Positions 39,442-49,846 of a stretch of 64,000 nt of DNA are shown piece by piece (positions within the stretch are counted from its first letter, which is position 1; each line of letters opens with the position of its first letter). Under the pieces are notes generated by a model. That model saw nothing but the letters and a program-made list of their open reading frames with translations, was not told the DNA's origin and ran no database searches. The translations under genes and the position numbers were made by a program. The DNA is from Alcaligenes sp. SDU_A2 (lineage in GTDB: Bacteria; Pseudomonadota; Gammaproteobacteria; Burkholderiales; Burkholderiaceae_B), in NCBI RefSeq assembly GCF_038237375.1, contig NZ_CP151273.1, forward strand, positions 1,178,001-1,242,000. The letters run 5' to 3'.

Positions 39442-41723
39442 GCGGTGCTTTGTCCAGCCGCCGATTTGTGTTCGGTCGGCAACTGAGGGCCGGCCTCGTA
39501 TTCCAGGCCGCGCATGTCCTGGCGGATCAATTGGGCCGCCTTGCTCATCTGGCGGATCGGGTAGGCCAGCATGGCCAGGTCGCCCTCGGTTTCTATCGAG
39601 GCCGGCGGTTCGGCATCCTGATCCTGGATCAGTGCGCCAATGGCCTGTAGCGATTGGGCAATGCCTGGCGGCACTTCGGTCAGATTGGCCAATAAAGGTA
39701 CGGCGGCACTGATCTGCGAGGCCAGCACATGGTTTTGGATCAGTAAATTGTTCAGCAAGGACACATTGCGCTGACGGCTGACAGGCTCATCCATCATGCG
39801 ATAGAACGCCGAGGCGAAGTTGCTGAAGGCAATATGCACGTTCTTGTTGGCCACCTGCCAGGCAGTGTCAGCCTCCATCAATTCCAGATCCAGCTGATCA
39901 CGTTGCGCATCGGTCTGTGCCGGGGCGCTGTCCTGACGTTCTTTGACGCCTTGATTGTGCAGGCGGCTCAAGCGGGCAAACTCCAGCCCGGTGCGCCAGA
40001 ACTCCTGGTTGGCAGCCAGGGCGGCGCGGGCCAGGCTGGTCATGGCATTGGCTTCCCAACTGGGCAGCAGATAACTGGCAGCCATGGCGATGGCGCAGCC
40101 GATCAGTGTATCGACCAGACGTTCGCCGATGATGAAGGAGCCGCCTGTGGACAGGAACTGAAAAGACAGGATCACAAAAATCGTGTTGAACAGAGCCGAG
40201 AGCATGAAGTTCAGTTGCACCAGACTGTTGCCCAGCAAATAGGCCAGCAACATGGCCGCCAGATAGATTTCCCGGTTGTCGGTCAGTTTAAAGAGCACGA
40301 ACGCGGCTGCGCAGCCCAGTACGGTGCCAAATAGACGCCAGCCGTTTCGTTGGCGCGTAGTGGCAAAGCCCGGCTTCATAATCACCAGGATGGTCAGAAT
40401 GATCCAGTAGCTGTGTGCTGTCAGCGCGCTGACCAGGCCCAGTTGGGCTTCAAAGTGGCTGCTCAACGAGCCCACGCCCAGGGCGATCATGGAGGCAATG
40501 CTGACGCGCGCGGCGTAGCGGAAATGAGAGGACTTCAGTTTCAGGTTGCTGGTCAGCATGCCCAGGCGTACATCTTCGCGCGACAGAAATCGGCTCAGGG
40601 ACTTGTTCAGGTACTGGTCCACGGGCAGATTCTGGCTGGCCCGGTGAGTCTGACCGGCCATGTGGTCCACAATGCGGTTTAGATTGCGCAGGCGTCGCAA
40701 TACCTGCACAAGCAAGGCATAGGTTTCCGGGTCTTTTTCGGGCATGCCCTGGCGGCGGTAGTGCTCCAGCTCGTACTCCATGGCGCGGATTTCGGCTTTG
40801 ACGCTGGCGCGCCGGCGCGTGCTGCTGCTGCGCGAGACGTTCATGGCGATGCGGCCTATATCCAGCGACAGCTTGTGCAGGCCGTCGCGGGCAAACACCA
40901 TGAAATCGCTGTCCGCCACCTGGCGGCGCAGCACGGTGTAATCCGTGTAGGTTGCGACCAGGGAATCCAGAATGCTGACCATATTCAGGAAAATGGTCAG
41001 CAATGCACGGCGATGGTAATCCCCCCGCCCGTGACCACGCGGTAATTCGCGCAGCACCATGTCGCGGGCGGCCTGGTGCTTGTCGGTCATGTCCGACTGC
41101 AAATTGATCAAGCGCCGGTAGCAGTCATCCAGGTCCGAACCAGGGTCATAGAACTGCGCCCGGGCTTCCATGTACTGCGCGGTGGCAAACAGCGCGACCG
41201 CTAAAGTCTGGCGTTCTTCGCGATACCAGAGCAGGCGGCGAAATAGGGTACTGAACAAGTAGTAAGACAGGCCGCCGAAAAATGAGTAGAGCGTATGCGC
41301 CAGCACTTCCTGCGGCTGCATGGGGAAACGCATGGTCAAGGTCATCAGCAGCAGGGCGGCAAAACCGATCAGGCCGCCGCGTCGGCCAAAGACCGAGAAC
41401 ATGCTGTAAAGAAAACACAGCAGCGGCACGCATAGCACCAGCAGCAGTGGTTCGCTGGAGGCCAGCCCGGTCAGTGCGACTGTCAGGGTACCCAGGGCGA
41501 TTCCGCCCAGCATTTCATTGTTGCGATAGCGGCGCGGGCCGCCTGGTTGGTCGATGATGGCCACGCAGGTGGCCCCCATGGAGGCGATCACGCCGATATC
41601 GTAATGACCGAAAAAACGTCCCAGAATAATGACCGGCAACAATACGCCTATGGACTGGCGCAGTCCGCCCAAAAAGTAGTGGCTATACAGGAATTGTTTT
41701 AATTGTGGAATCGGCGATGCCAT
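39438..41723 (-). CDS. yccS: YccS/FUSC-family inner-membrane protein
   Basis: This 761-residue protein has two sets of hydrophobic helices (about residues 15-150 and 400-520) each followed by long cytoplasmic parts, the layout of the YccS/YhfK and FUSC families (fusaric-acid-resistance-like). 'GVLLPVIILGRFFGHYDIGVIASMGATCVAIIDQPGG' is the typical start. The role is likely efflux or transport of aromatic acids but is not settled. It is coded opposite to its neighbours. Confidence 0.85.
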   Translation of the reverse strand: MASPIPQLKQFLYSHYFLGGLRQSIGVLLPVIILGRFFGHYDIGVIASMGATCVAIIDQPGGPRRYRNNEMLGGIALGTLTVALTGLASSEPLLLVLCVPLLCFLYSMFSVFGRRGGLIGFAALLLMTLTMRFPMQPQEVLAHTLYSFFGGLSYYLFSTLFRRLLWYREERQTLAVALFATAQYMEARAQFYDPGSDLDDCYRRLINLQSDMTDKHQAARDMVLRELPRGHGRGDYHRRALLTIFLNMVSILDSLVATYTDYTVLRRQVADSDFMVFARDGLHKLSLDIGRIAMNVSRSSSTRRRASVKAEIRAMEYELEHYRRQGMPEKDPETYALLVQVLRRLRNLNRIVDHMAGQTHRASQNLPVDQYLNKSLSRFLSREDVRLGMLTSNLKLKSSHFRYAARVSIASMIALGVGSLSSHFEAQLGLVSALTAHSYWIILTILVIMKPGFATTRQRNGWRLFGTVLGCAAAFVLFKLTDNREIYLAAMLLAYLLGNSLVQLNFMLSALFNTIFVILSFQFLSTGGSFIIGERLVDTLIGCAIAMAASYLLPSWEANAMTSLARAALAANQEFWRTGLEFARLSRLHNQGVKERQDSAPAQTDAQRDQLDLELMEADTAWQVANKNVHIAFSNFASAFYRMMDEPVSRQRNVSLLNNLLIQNHVLASQISAAVPLLANLTEVPPGIAQSLQAIGALIQDQDAEPPASIETEGDLAMLAYPIRQMSKAAQLIRQDMRGLEYEAGPQLPTEHKSAAGQSTA

Positions 41724-42166
41724 GGGCTCCCCGGCCTGCGTGTCATGGTCAGACAGTATATCGTTTTAGGCATGTCTCTATTTTGACGCATATCTATTGC
41801 ACTTTACCAACAATCCCAGTTGCCCGCTTTGGTGCGACGCGGTAAAGTAAGCAGATATTTTTGCTCTATATCCGGGGCAAAATGTTGCGAGGCACTGTCA
41901 TCCGGGCCATCCGCCCGGTTTTTTGTGTCTGTAAACTTTGTTGCTGGCCGCGCCACAAGCGTGTGTTGCCGGGCTTCCGTTTCAAGCTAACGCATATTGT
42001 TTTATGTGCACGCACTGTATGTCGATGAGTGCAGGCCGGACGGTAATGTGTCTGGGTGGTGTGGTCCCGTGGGCCATGAAGCGCCAGATCATGTTGCTGA
42101 AATCGGTTCAAGCTCGGACCGTTGTTGGTCACTCGATCTATCAGGGCAAGACTGAAAGGAATATTT
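41724..42166 (+). promoter_or_regulatory. ilvI upstream region with attenuator-like hairpin
   Basis: The stem CCGGGC / GCCCGG (41902-41918) followed by TTTTTTG has terminator form. A short open frame from ATG 41882 reads across it (about 48 codons) and could be a leader peptide, but it is not strongly enriched in Ile, Val or Leu. A long leader before ilvIH fits regulation by branched-chain amino acids. The ribosome site 'aaagga' lies just before ATG 42167. Confidence 0.5.
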
Positions 42167-43891
42167 ATGTCTGAATTAAATGGCGCGGATATCGTCGTGC
42201 GCACGCTCGCGGACGAAGGCGTGGAACACGTTTTCGGTTATCCCGGCGGTGCCGTCCTGTATATCTACGACGCAATCTTCAAGCAAGATCGCTTCCAGCA
42301 CATTCTCGTGCGTCACGAGCAAGCTGCCGTGCATGCGGCCGATGCTTATTCCCGCTCTTCCCAGAAAGTAGGCGTCGCCCTGGTGACCAGCGGTCCCGGC
42401 GTGACCAATGCCGTCACGGGCATTGCCACCGCGTACCTGGACTCCATCCCCATGGTGATCATCAGCGGTCAGGTCAACAGCCACGCCATCGGTGAAGATG
42501 CTTTCCAGGAATGTGATGCCATCGGAATCACGCGCCCCTGCGTCAAGCACAATTTTCTGGTGCGCGATGTGCGTGAACTTGCCGATACCATTCGTAAGGC
42601 TTTCTATATCGCCACCACTGGCCGTCCTGGCCCGGTGCTGATCGATATCCCCAAAGACATTACCACTGCCGTCTGCAAATATACGCCCAAGCGCGCCGAG
42701 CCCAAGATGCGTTCCTATTCGCCCGTTACCAAGGGTCACCAGGGACAGATCAAGAAAGCCGTGCAGATGCTCGGCAATGCCGAGCGCCCGCTGATCTATG
42801 TGGGCGGCGGTGTGGTGTTGGGCAATGCCTCGGACGAGCTCGACGAATTGGTCAAGTTAAGCGGCGCACCGTGTACCACCACCCTGATGGGCCTGGGTGC
42901 CTATCCCGGCACAGCCGATCAGTACATCGGCATGCCTGGCATGCACGGCACCTACGAAGCCAATATGACCATGCAGCATTGCGATGTGCTGGTCGCAGTG
43001 GGCGCGCGTTTCGACGATCGCGTTATTGGCAACACGCGCCACTTCAGCCAAGTTCCACGCAAGATCATCCATATCGACATTGATCCCTCCGTAATTTCCA
43101 AGCGGGTCAAGGTGGATGTGCCTATCGTGGGCGGGGTCAAGGAAGTCCTGCAAGAGTTCAACGAGCTGTTTGCGCAGATGCGCCAGGAAAGCAATGGCGC
43201 AGCGCCTTCGCTGAACGAATGGTGGAAACAGATCAATGTGTGGCGGGGCAAGAACTCGCTGGCTTATGCTAAGTCCGACGAGCTCATCAAGCCTCAGTTT
43301 GTTGTTGAGTCCTTGTGGGAAGTCACAGGCGGTAACGCCTTTGTCACCTCCGATGTGGGCCAGCACCAGATGTGGGCTGCGCAGTATTACAAGTTCAACA
43401 AGCCGCGTCGCTGGATCAATTCCGGTGGCCTGGGCACGATGGGCGTGGGCCTGCCTTACGCGATGGGCGTGCAGATGGCTAACCCTGGTCAGGACGTTGC
43501 TGTCATTACCGGCGAAGGCTCCATCCAGATGAACATCCAGGAGCTGTCCACCTGCAAGCAGTATCGTTTGACGCCCAAGGTGTTATGCCTGAACAACCGT
43601 TACCTGGGCATGGTTCGCCAGTGGCAGCAGATCGATTATGGTTCGCGCTATTCGGAATCCTATGTGGATGCCTTGCCGGATTTCGTCAAGCTGGTCGAAA
43701 GCTACGGCCATGTGGGCCTGGAGATCGACAAGCCGGCCGATGTGGTGCCGGCCATCCGCGAAGCCTTTACCAAGCACAAAGACCGCCTGGTGTTCCTGAA
43801 TTTCATCACCGATCAGACCGAAAATGTCTTCCCTATGGTGAAAGCGGGGCGTGGCTTGACCGAAATGTTGCTGGGTCCGGACGACCTGTAA
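42167..43891 (+). CDS. ilvI: Acetolactate synthase large subunit
   Basis: This 574-residue thiamine-diphosphate enzyme joins two pyruvates, or pyruvate and 2-oxobutyrate, as the first common step to valine, leucine and isoleucine. Seen: 'FGYPGGAVLYIYDAI', the catalytic Glu in 'VRHEQAAVHAADAYSR', 'TSGPGVTNAVTGIATAYLDSIPMV', 'GRPGPVLIDIPKD', the TDP motif 'GEGSIQMNIQELSTCKQY...NNRYLGMV'. ATG 42167 removes a non-family N-terminal extension. It forms an operon with ilvH (10-base gap) and ilvC. Confidence 0.96.
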   Translation: MSELNGADIVVRTLADEGVEHVFGYPGGAVLYIYDAIFKQDRFQHILVRHEQAAVHAADAYSRSSQKVGVALVTSGPGVTNAVTGIATAYLDSIPMVIISGQVNSHAIGEDAFQECDAIGITRPCVKHNFLVRDVRELADTIRKAFYIATTGRPGPVLIDIPKDITTAVCKYTPKRAEPKMRSYSPVTKGHQGQIKKAVQMLGNAERPLIYVGGGVVLGNASDELDELVKLSGAPCTTTLMGLGAYPGTADQYIGMPGMHGTYEANMTMQHCDVLVAVGARFDDRVIGNTRHFSQVPRKIIHIDIDPSVISKRVKVDVPIVGGVKEVLQEFNELFAQMRQESNGAAPSLNEWWKQINVWRGKNSLAYAKSDELIKPQFVVESLWEVTGGNAFVTSDVGQHQMWAAQYYKFNKPRRWINSGGLGTMGVGLPYAMGVQMANPGQDVAVITGEGSIQMNIQELSTCKQYRLTPKVLCLNNRYLGMVRQWQQIDYGSRYSESYVDALPDFVKLVESYGHVGLEIDKPADVVPAIREAFTKHKDRLVFLNFITDQTENVFPMVKAGRGLTEMLLGPDDL

Positions 43892-43901
43892 GGAGAGAAC
43901 C

Positions 43902-44393
43902 ATGAAACACGTCATTTCTATCCTTCTGGAAAACGAACCTGGCGCGCTCTCGCGCGTGGTTGGCCTGTTTTCGGCGCGTGGCTACAACATTGAAACCCTG
44001 ACCGTGGCTCCGACCGAGGACGACACCTTGTCCCGGATGACCATTGTCACCAAGGGGTCGGACGATGTCATCGAGCAGATCACCAAGCACCTGAACCGTC
44101 TTGTGGATGTGGTCAAAGTGGTGGACCTGTCCGAAGGGCCGCATATCGAACGCGAGCTGATGCTCATCAAGGTGCGTGCGGTTGGCAAAGAACGCGAGGA
44201 AATGAAGCGCATGGCCGATATTTTCCGGGGCAGCATCATTGATGTCACGGACAAGACCTACACCATTGAATTGACGGGCGTGCAGGAAAAAATCGCGGCC
44301 TTCATCAATGCGCTGGACCGTACGGCTATTCTCGAAACGGTGCGCACCGGCGTGTCTGGTGTCAGCCGCGGCGAACGTGTCCTGAAGCTGTAA
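43902..44393 (+). CDS. ilvH: Acetolactate synthase small (regulatory) subunit
   Basis: This 163-residue protein has an N-terminal ACT domain ('ISILLENEPGALSRVVGLFSARGYNIETLTVAPTED') that binds valine for feedback inhibition, and the C-terminal domain that activates the large subunit ('RELMLIKVRAVGKEREE', 'DIFRGSIIDVTDKTYTIELTG'). 'aggagag' precedes the ATG. Confidence 0.96.
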   Translation: MKHVISILLENEPGALSRVVGLFSARGYNIETLTVAPTEDDTLSRMTIVTKGSDDVIEQITKHLNRLVDVVKVVDLSEGPHIERELMLIKVRAVGKEREEMKRMADIFRGSIIDVTDKTYTIELTGVQEKIAAFINALDRTAILETVRTGVSGVSRGERVLKL

Positions 44394-44443
44394 GGCCTGC
44401 ATTTCCTCTTTTTTACGCCGCGTGCAGGTTGCGGCACCCATAG

Positions 44444-45499
<1,056 letters not shown>

Positions 45500-45541
45500 G
45501 CCGATGGCGGCCTTGAGTCGCCCGACTATGTTTTGCTTCAC

Positions 45542-45569
45542 GCCTCCCGCATTGCGGGAGGCTTTTTTA
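45542..45569 (+). terminator. Terminator of ilvIHC
   Basis: 9-bp stem GCCTCCCGC / GCGGGAGGC followed by TTTTTTA. Confidence 0.92.
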
Positions 45570-45770
45570 TGTGGCCTGTTTTCTGTGAACCGTTCCCAGA
45601 GAGCATCGTCCTGATCTTGTGCTTGCCATGATTTTTTGTCCTGCGCCTAGAATGTGGAGCGGGGTGGGCTGTCAGGGCGGGGGCAAGATGCGTTATTCTT
45701 GCGGGTGTAGCGGTTTTCCCAGGGCCGATTACGGCGGGGATGCTTTTTTATAGAATCAACAGCGAGTCTT

Positions 45771-46538
45771 ATGCCCAATTTTCTTAACGATGAAACCCGG
45801 CGTCGGCGCAGCATCTATCTGCTGCCCAACGCATTCACCACAGCCAATCTCTTTGCAGGGTTTTATGCTGTGGTGCAAGCCATGAACGGGCGTTTCGAAG
45901 CCGCCGCCATTGCCATTTTTCTGTCGCTGGTGTTTGATGGCATGGATGGCCGGGTGGCGCGTCTGACCAATACGCAATCGGCGTTTGGCGAGCAATACGA
46001 CTCCATGGCGGATATGATTTCCTTCGGGGCCGCACCGGCTCTGGTCATGTATGTCTGGGCTATGCAGGGCTTGGGACGTTGGGGGTGGCTGGCTGCTTTT
46101 ATTTATGTGGTAGGGGCCGCATTGCGCCTGGCCCGTTTCAATACCAATATTGCCGTGGTCGACAAGCGTTTTTTTCAGGGCCTGCCCAGTCCGGCGGCTG
46201 CCGCGCTGGTCGCAGGCTTTATCTGGCTGGCTGTGGACAATAAATTGTCGCTACAAGCACATGCCATCCCTTGGGTGGCGTTTGGTCTGACGGTTTATGC
46301 GGGCTTGGCCATGGTATCCAATGCGCCGTTCTACAGCGGAAAGTCTTTCGCGGTGTCTCGCAGCGTGCCATTTTGGGGCATGCTGTTGTTCGTGCTGGCG
46401 TTTGTGTTTGTGTCCACCGACCCGCCTGTTGTCCTGTTTGCTCTGTTTTGCGTGTATGGCGTTTCGGGGTGGGCCGTCATGGCCTGGCGCTGGCGCCGGG
46501 CCCGCGATCTAAGCCGTCGCCGGCGCGAAAACAACTGA
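45771..46538 (+). CDS. pssA: CDP-diacylglycerol-serine O-phosphatidyltransferase
   Basis: This 255-residue membrane enzyme makes phosphatidylserine, the precursor of phosphatidylethanolamine. It carries the CDP-alcohol transferase motif 'DGMDGRVARL...GEQYDSMADMISFG' (about residues 55-85) and about eight hydrophobic helices. 'YLLPNAFTTANLFAGFYAVV' is the family start. The C-terminus is basic. It is preceded by about 200 bases without a gene and followed by the rpsO promoter. Confidence 0.93.
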   Translation: MPNFLNDETRRRRSIYLLPNAFTTANLFAGFYAVVQAMNGRFEAAAIAIFLSLVFDGMDGRVARLTNTQSAFGEQYDSMADMISFGAAPALVMYVWAMQGLGRWGWLAAFIYVVGAALRLARFNTNIAVVDKRFFQGLPSPAAAALVAGFIWLAVDNKLSLQAHAIPWVAFGLTVYAGLAMVSNAPFYSGKSFAVSRSVPFWGMLLFVLAFVFVSTDPPVVLFALFCVYGVSGWAVMAWRWRRARDLSRRRRENN

Positions 46539-46572
46539 ACACAATCGCATCCAACGCTTTTCTGCTCAAAGC

Positions 46573-46602
46573 CTGAACGGCGCTGCGCTTTGTGGTTATA
46601 AT
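46573..46602 (+). promoter_or_regulatory. rpsO promoter
   Basis: CTGAAC (46573-46578) and a perfect TATAAT (46597-46602), 18 bases apart. Confidence 0.75.
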
Positions 46603-46652
46603 ACGTGCCTGCATCCGGCTTTTCTTGGGCGGGATGCATTTTCATTGTTAAA

Positions 46653-46680
46653 CACGTTAGGGCACCTCGGTCCTAACGCA
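46653..46680 (+). promoter_or_regulatory. rpsO leader hairpin
   Basis: CGTTAGG (46655-46661) pairs with CCTAACG (46672-46678) in the leader shortly before the rpsO start. Ribosomal protein S15 represses its own messenger through leader structures in many bacteria; this is a candidate. Confidence 0.55.
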
Positions 46681-46700
46681 TGTCCTAGAGGCTAAATAAA

Positions 46701-46970
46701 ATGGCAGTTGCAGATATCAAAAAAGTCGATATCGTCTCCGAGTTTCAGCGCAAGCAAGGCGACACCGGTTCCCCAGAAGTGCAAGTGGCCCTGTTGACCG
46801 CTCGCATCAACGAACTGACCGGTCACTTCAAGGCCCACAACAAAGATCACCACTCCCGTCGTGGTCTGCTGCGCATGGTCAGCCGTCGCCGCAAATTGCT
46901 GGACTACCTGAAGGGTCGCAATCCAGATGCTTACCGCGCACTGATCGAAAAACTCGGTCTGCGTAAGTGA
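46701..46970 (+). CDS. rpsO: 30S ribosomal protein S15
   Basis: This 89-residue protein is standard length. '[49 protein letters not shown]' is the near-invariant 16S rRNA-binding core. It organises the central domain of the small subunit. Followed by pnp as in most Pseudomonadota, with a large hairpin between the two. Confidence 0.98.
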   Translation: MAVADIKKVDIVSEFQRKQGDTGSPEVQVALLTARINELTGHFKAHNKDHHSRRGLLRMVSRRRKLLDYLKGRNPDAYRALIEKLGLRK

Positions 46971-46997
46971 TACCGGGGCTGGTTCCCCGCTAGACAA

Positions 46998-47041
46998 CCG
47001 TGCACACTGCGAACTGGTTTCGCAGTGTGCACGGTTTTTTT
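46998..47041 (+). terminator. 16-bp hairpin between rpsO and pnp
   Basis: A perfect 16-bp stem from CCGTGCACACTGCGAA with its complement (46998-47034, 5-base loop) and then TTTTTT. It is both a terminator for rpsO and a good RNase III type target in readthrough transcripts, like the pnp leader of E. coli. Confidence 0.88.
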
Positions 47042-47059
47042 ATTGTAAGGATTCTCCTA

Positions 47060-49198
47060 ATGTTCAATAAAGTCACCAAGTCATTCCAGTACGGCGAACA
47101 TACCGTCGTTCTGGAAACCGGAGAAATCGCACGTCAGGCGTCAGGTGCCGTGCTGGTTTCCATTGAGGATACTGTTGTGTTGGCTACCGTGGTGGGTGCC
47201 AGCAAGGCCAAGCCAGGCCAGGATTTCTTTCCCCTGACTGTCGATTACGTCGAAAAAACCTACGCCGCCGGCAAGATTCCAGGTGGTTTCTTCAAGCGCG
47301 AAGGCAAACAGTCCGAGCGCGAGATCCTGATCTGCCGCCTGATCGACCGTCCTTTGCGCCCGCTGTTTCCCGAAGGCTTCTACAACGAAGTCCAGGTCAT
47401 CATCCACACGATTTCGGTTAACCCCGAGATCGATCCCGACATTGCCGCCATGCTGGGCGCTTCGGCTGCCCTGGCTATTTCGGGCATTCCGTTCAACGGT
47501 CCAGTGGGCGCTGCCCGCGTGGGTTACGTGGATGGCCAGTACGTGCTGAATCCTTCGGCTACTCAGTTGCAGTCGTCTGACTTGGATCTGGTTGTGGCCG
47601 GTACCGAAGAGGCCGTGCTGATGGTGGAGTCTGAAGCCAAGCAACTGCCCGAAGATGTGATGCTGGGCGGCGTGGTCTATGCCCACGAACAGATGCAGGC
47701 CGCTATCAATGCCATCCACGAGTTGGTCGAAGAAGCGGGCAAGCCCGAGTGGGATTGGCAGCCGGCCCCGGTCAATGAAGCTCTGCAGACCGCCGTTGCC
47801 GCCGCTGCCCAGGAAGGCTTGAGTCAGGCCTACCAGATCCGCGAAAAGCAGGCCCGTACCGAGCAGGTTCGTGCTGTTTACGCCAACGTCAAAGAAGCGC
47901 TGGCAGCGCATGCCGAGGCCAAGGGCGAAGCCGCGCCGGATTCCGTGGCGGTTGAAAATATGCTGTTCGATCTGGAAAGCAGCATTGTGCGCAACCGTAT
48001 TCTCAGCGGCGAGCCTCGTATCGATGGCCGCGATACCCGCACTGTGCGCCCCATCAGCATCCGCTTGGGCGTTCTGCCCCGTGCTCACGGCAGTGCCTTG
48101 TTCACGCGCGGCGAAACCCAGGCTTTGGTCGTGACCACCTTGGGTACCAAGCAGGACGAGCAGATCATTGACTCCATCATGGGTGATTACCGCGATCGGT
48201 TCATGCTGCACTACAACATGCCTCCCTTTGCCACCGGCGAAGCAGGCCGTTTCGGTGCGCCTAAGCGCCGCGAAATCGGTCATGGTCGTCTGGCCAAGCG
48301 TGCGTTGACCCCGCTGCTGCCTGTGTCCGAGGATTTCCAGTACACCATCCGCATCGTGTCCGAGATCACCGAGTCCAATGGCTCTTCTTCCATGGCATCG
48401 GTGTGTGGCGGTTCGCTGTCCATGATGGACGCTGGCGTGCCAGTGCAAGATCACGTGGCAGGTGTGGCCATGGGCCTGATCAAGGAAGGCGGCAAGTTCG
48501 CCGTGCTGACCGATATCCTGGGCGACGAAGATCACCTGGGCGATATGGACTTCAAGGTGGCCGGCACTGAAAAAGGCATTACCGCCTTGCAGATGGACAT
48601 CAAGATTCAGGGCATTACCAAGGAAATCATGCAGGTGGCTCTGGCCCAGGCGCACGAAGGCCGCATGCACATCCTGTCCAAGATGAAGGAAGCCATCGAC
48701 GGTTCCCGTACCGAAATGTCCGAATTTGCTCCTCGCATGTTGACCGTCAAAATCAATCCCGAGAAGATCCGTGACGTCATCGGCAAGGGCGGTGCTACGA
48801 TTCGTGCGCTGACCGAAGAAACCGGCACGCAGATCGATATCTCCGACGACGGCACCATCACTATCGCCAGTGCCGATCTGGACAAGGCCCGTGAAGCCGA
48901 GCGCCGCATCAAAGAGCTGACCGCCGAGGTCGAAGTGGGTCAGGAATACGAAGGTCCTGTGATGCGCCTGCTGGATTTCGGAGCCATCGTTCAGGTTCTG
49001 CCTGGTCGTGACGGCTTGCTGCACATCTCCGAGATCGCCAACTACCGTATCGCCAATATCAACGATGTGTTGAAGGTGGGTCAGGTCGTCAAGGTCAAGG
49101 TTATCGAAGCCGACGAGAAAGGCCGTCTGCGCCTGTCCATCAAGGCTATCGGTGGTATCGAGGCCCAGGGCGGCCCTGCTGCCCCTGCCGCTTCCTGA
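47060..49198 (+). CDS. pnp: Polynucleotide phosphorylase
   Basis: This 712-residue 3'-5' phosphorolytic exoribonuclease has two RNase PH domains (about 5-230 and 310-540; 'GDFKV', '[21 protein letters not shown]', '[18 protein letters not shown]'), a KH domain ('[21 protein letters not shown]', about 560-590) and an S1 domain at the C-terminus ('[22 protein letters not shown]'). ATG 47060 matches the family start; the frame from 47000 runs through the hairpin. It degrades messenger RNA and works with RNase E. Confidence 0.97.
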   Translation: MFNKVTKSFQYGEHTVVLETGEIARQASGAVLVSIEDTVVLATVVGASKAKPGQDFFPLTVDYVEKTYAAGKIPGGFFKREGKQSEREILICRLIDRPLRPLFPEGFYNEVQVIIHTISVNPEIDPDIAAMLGASAALAISGIPFNGPVGAARVGYVDGQYVLNPSATQLQSSDLDLVVAGTEEAVLMVESEAKQLPEDVMLGGVVYAHEQMQAAINAIHELVEEAGKPEWDWQPAPVNEALQTAVAAAAQEGLSQAYQIREKQARTEQVRAVYANVKEALAAHAEAKGEAAPDSVAVENMLFDLESSIVRNRILSGEPRIDGRDTRTVRPISIRLGVLPRAHGSALFTRGETQALVVTTLGTKQDEQIIDSIMGDYRDRFMLHYNMPPFATGEAGRFGAPKRREIGHGRLAKRALTPLLPVSEDFQYTIRIVSEITESNGSSSMASVCGGSLSMMDAGVPVQDHVAGVAMGLIKEGGKFAVLTDILGDEDHLGDMDFKVAGTEKGITALQMDIKIQGITKEIMQVALAQAHEGRMHILSKMKEAIDGSRTEMSEFAPRMLTVKINPEKIRDVIGKGGATIRALTEETGTQIDISDDGTITIASADLDKAREAERRIKELTAEVEVGQEYEGPVMRLLDFGAIVQVLPGRDGLLHISEIANYRIANINDVLKVGQVVKVKVIEADEKGRLRLSIKAIGGIEAQGGPAAPAAS

Positions 49199-49222
49199 TC
49201 GCTCCGGCGGTCTGCTTAAAGG

Positions 49223-49250
49223 AAAACCCGCCTTTTGGCGGGTTTTTTGT
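49223..49250 (+). terminator. Terminator of pnp
   Basis: AAAACCCGCC / GGCGGGTTTT, 4-base loop, T-run. Confidence 0.92.
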
Positions 49251-49280
49251 GCACCCATGTGCTCTGCGCAGCATACCAAA

Positions 49281-49302
49281 AAGCCCGCTAAAAAGCGGGC
49301 TT
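49281..49302 (-). terminator. Terminator of the minus-strand tRNA genes
   Basis: AAGCCCGCT / AGCGGGCTT stem. Read on the minus strand it ends in TTTTTGG, so it closes the tRNA transcript coming from 49620. Confidence 0.8.
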
Positions 49303-49436
49303 CTATATATATTAGTGCAACACCTTCTGGTGCTTGGGATGCTATCGATCTGGCCGGGTCAATGTCTGTTCCGGCTTATGAGGGAGAGCCGCTTGGGTCT
49401 CGATGCCGTAGCGGATTTGTAGGCCGCTTACGGTAA

Positions 49437-49522
49437 TGGTGCATCCAGCCGGAATCGAACCGGCACGATCAAGGATCGAGGGATTTTAAGTCCCTTGCGT
49501 CTACCAATTCCGCCATGGATGC
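49437..49522 (-). tRNA. tRNA-Leu(TAA)
   Basis: The minus strand folds as a class II tRNA: acceptor GCATCCA / TGGATGC, discriminator A, encoded CCA, anticodon loop CTTAAAA with anticodon TAA, long variable arm, T-loop GGTTCGATTCC. It is co-transcribed with the tRNA-Ser just upstream. Confidence 0.95.
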
Positions 49523-49530
49523 AGCGGGTG

Positions 49531-49620
49531 TGGCGGAAGCGGTGAGATTCGAACTCACGGATGGGTTACCCCATCGCCGGTTTTCAAGACCGGTCCATTC
49601 AACCGCTCTGGCACGCTTCC
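49531..49620 (-). tRNA. tRNA-Ser(TGA)
   Basis: Minus strand: acceptor GGAAGCG / CGCTTCC, discriminator G typical of Ser, encoded CCA, anticodon loop CTTGAAA (TGA), long variable arm GATGGGGTAACCCATC. First gene of the tRNA pair. Confidence 0.95.
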
Positions 49621-49846
49621 TGTGTTGCGTCTACTGGGACGCAGCTCTTCTGGTCGCAAGGACCAGGATAGCCGTAAAGTGTAACGTAAAAGTGTGGTGG
49701 CGTCATCGGATTATTGCCCTTCGATTGGCGATTGCGCACTGTAGGCAAGATGCCCGTGTGGTAGATTGCGAAAGTCGAGTTTGAATTGGCCTTGTTATCG
49801 GGCAGGATGCGCTGCCGTGGTGGCAGGGCGCAGATAGGGAGCAAGC

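Noticed and set aside
41938-42174. 78-codon plus-strand frame ahead of ilvI
   Set aside because: TTG start without a ribosome site, overlaps the ilvI start, and no conserved motif.
47141-49279. 712-codon minus-strand frame opposite pnp
   Set aside because: Long antisense frames are expected opposite highly biased GC-rich genes; pnp is certain, and this frame runs through its terminator.
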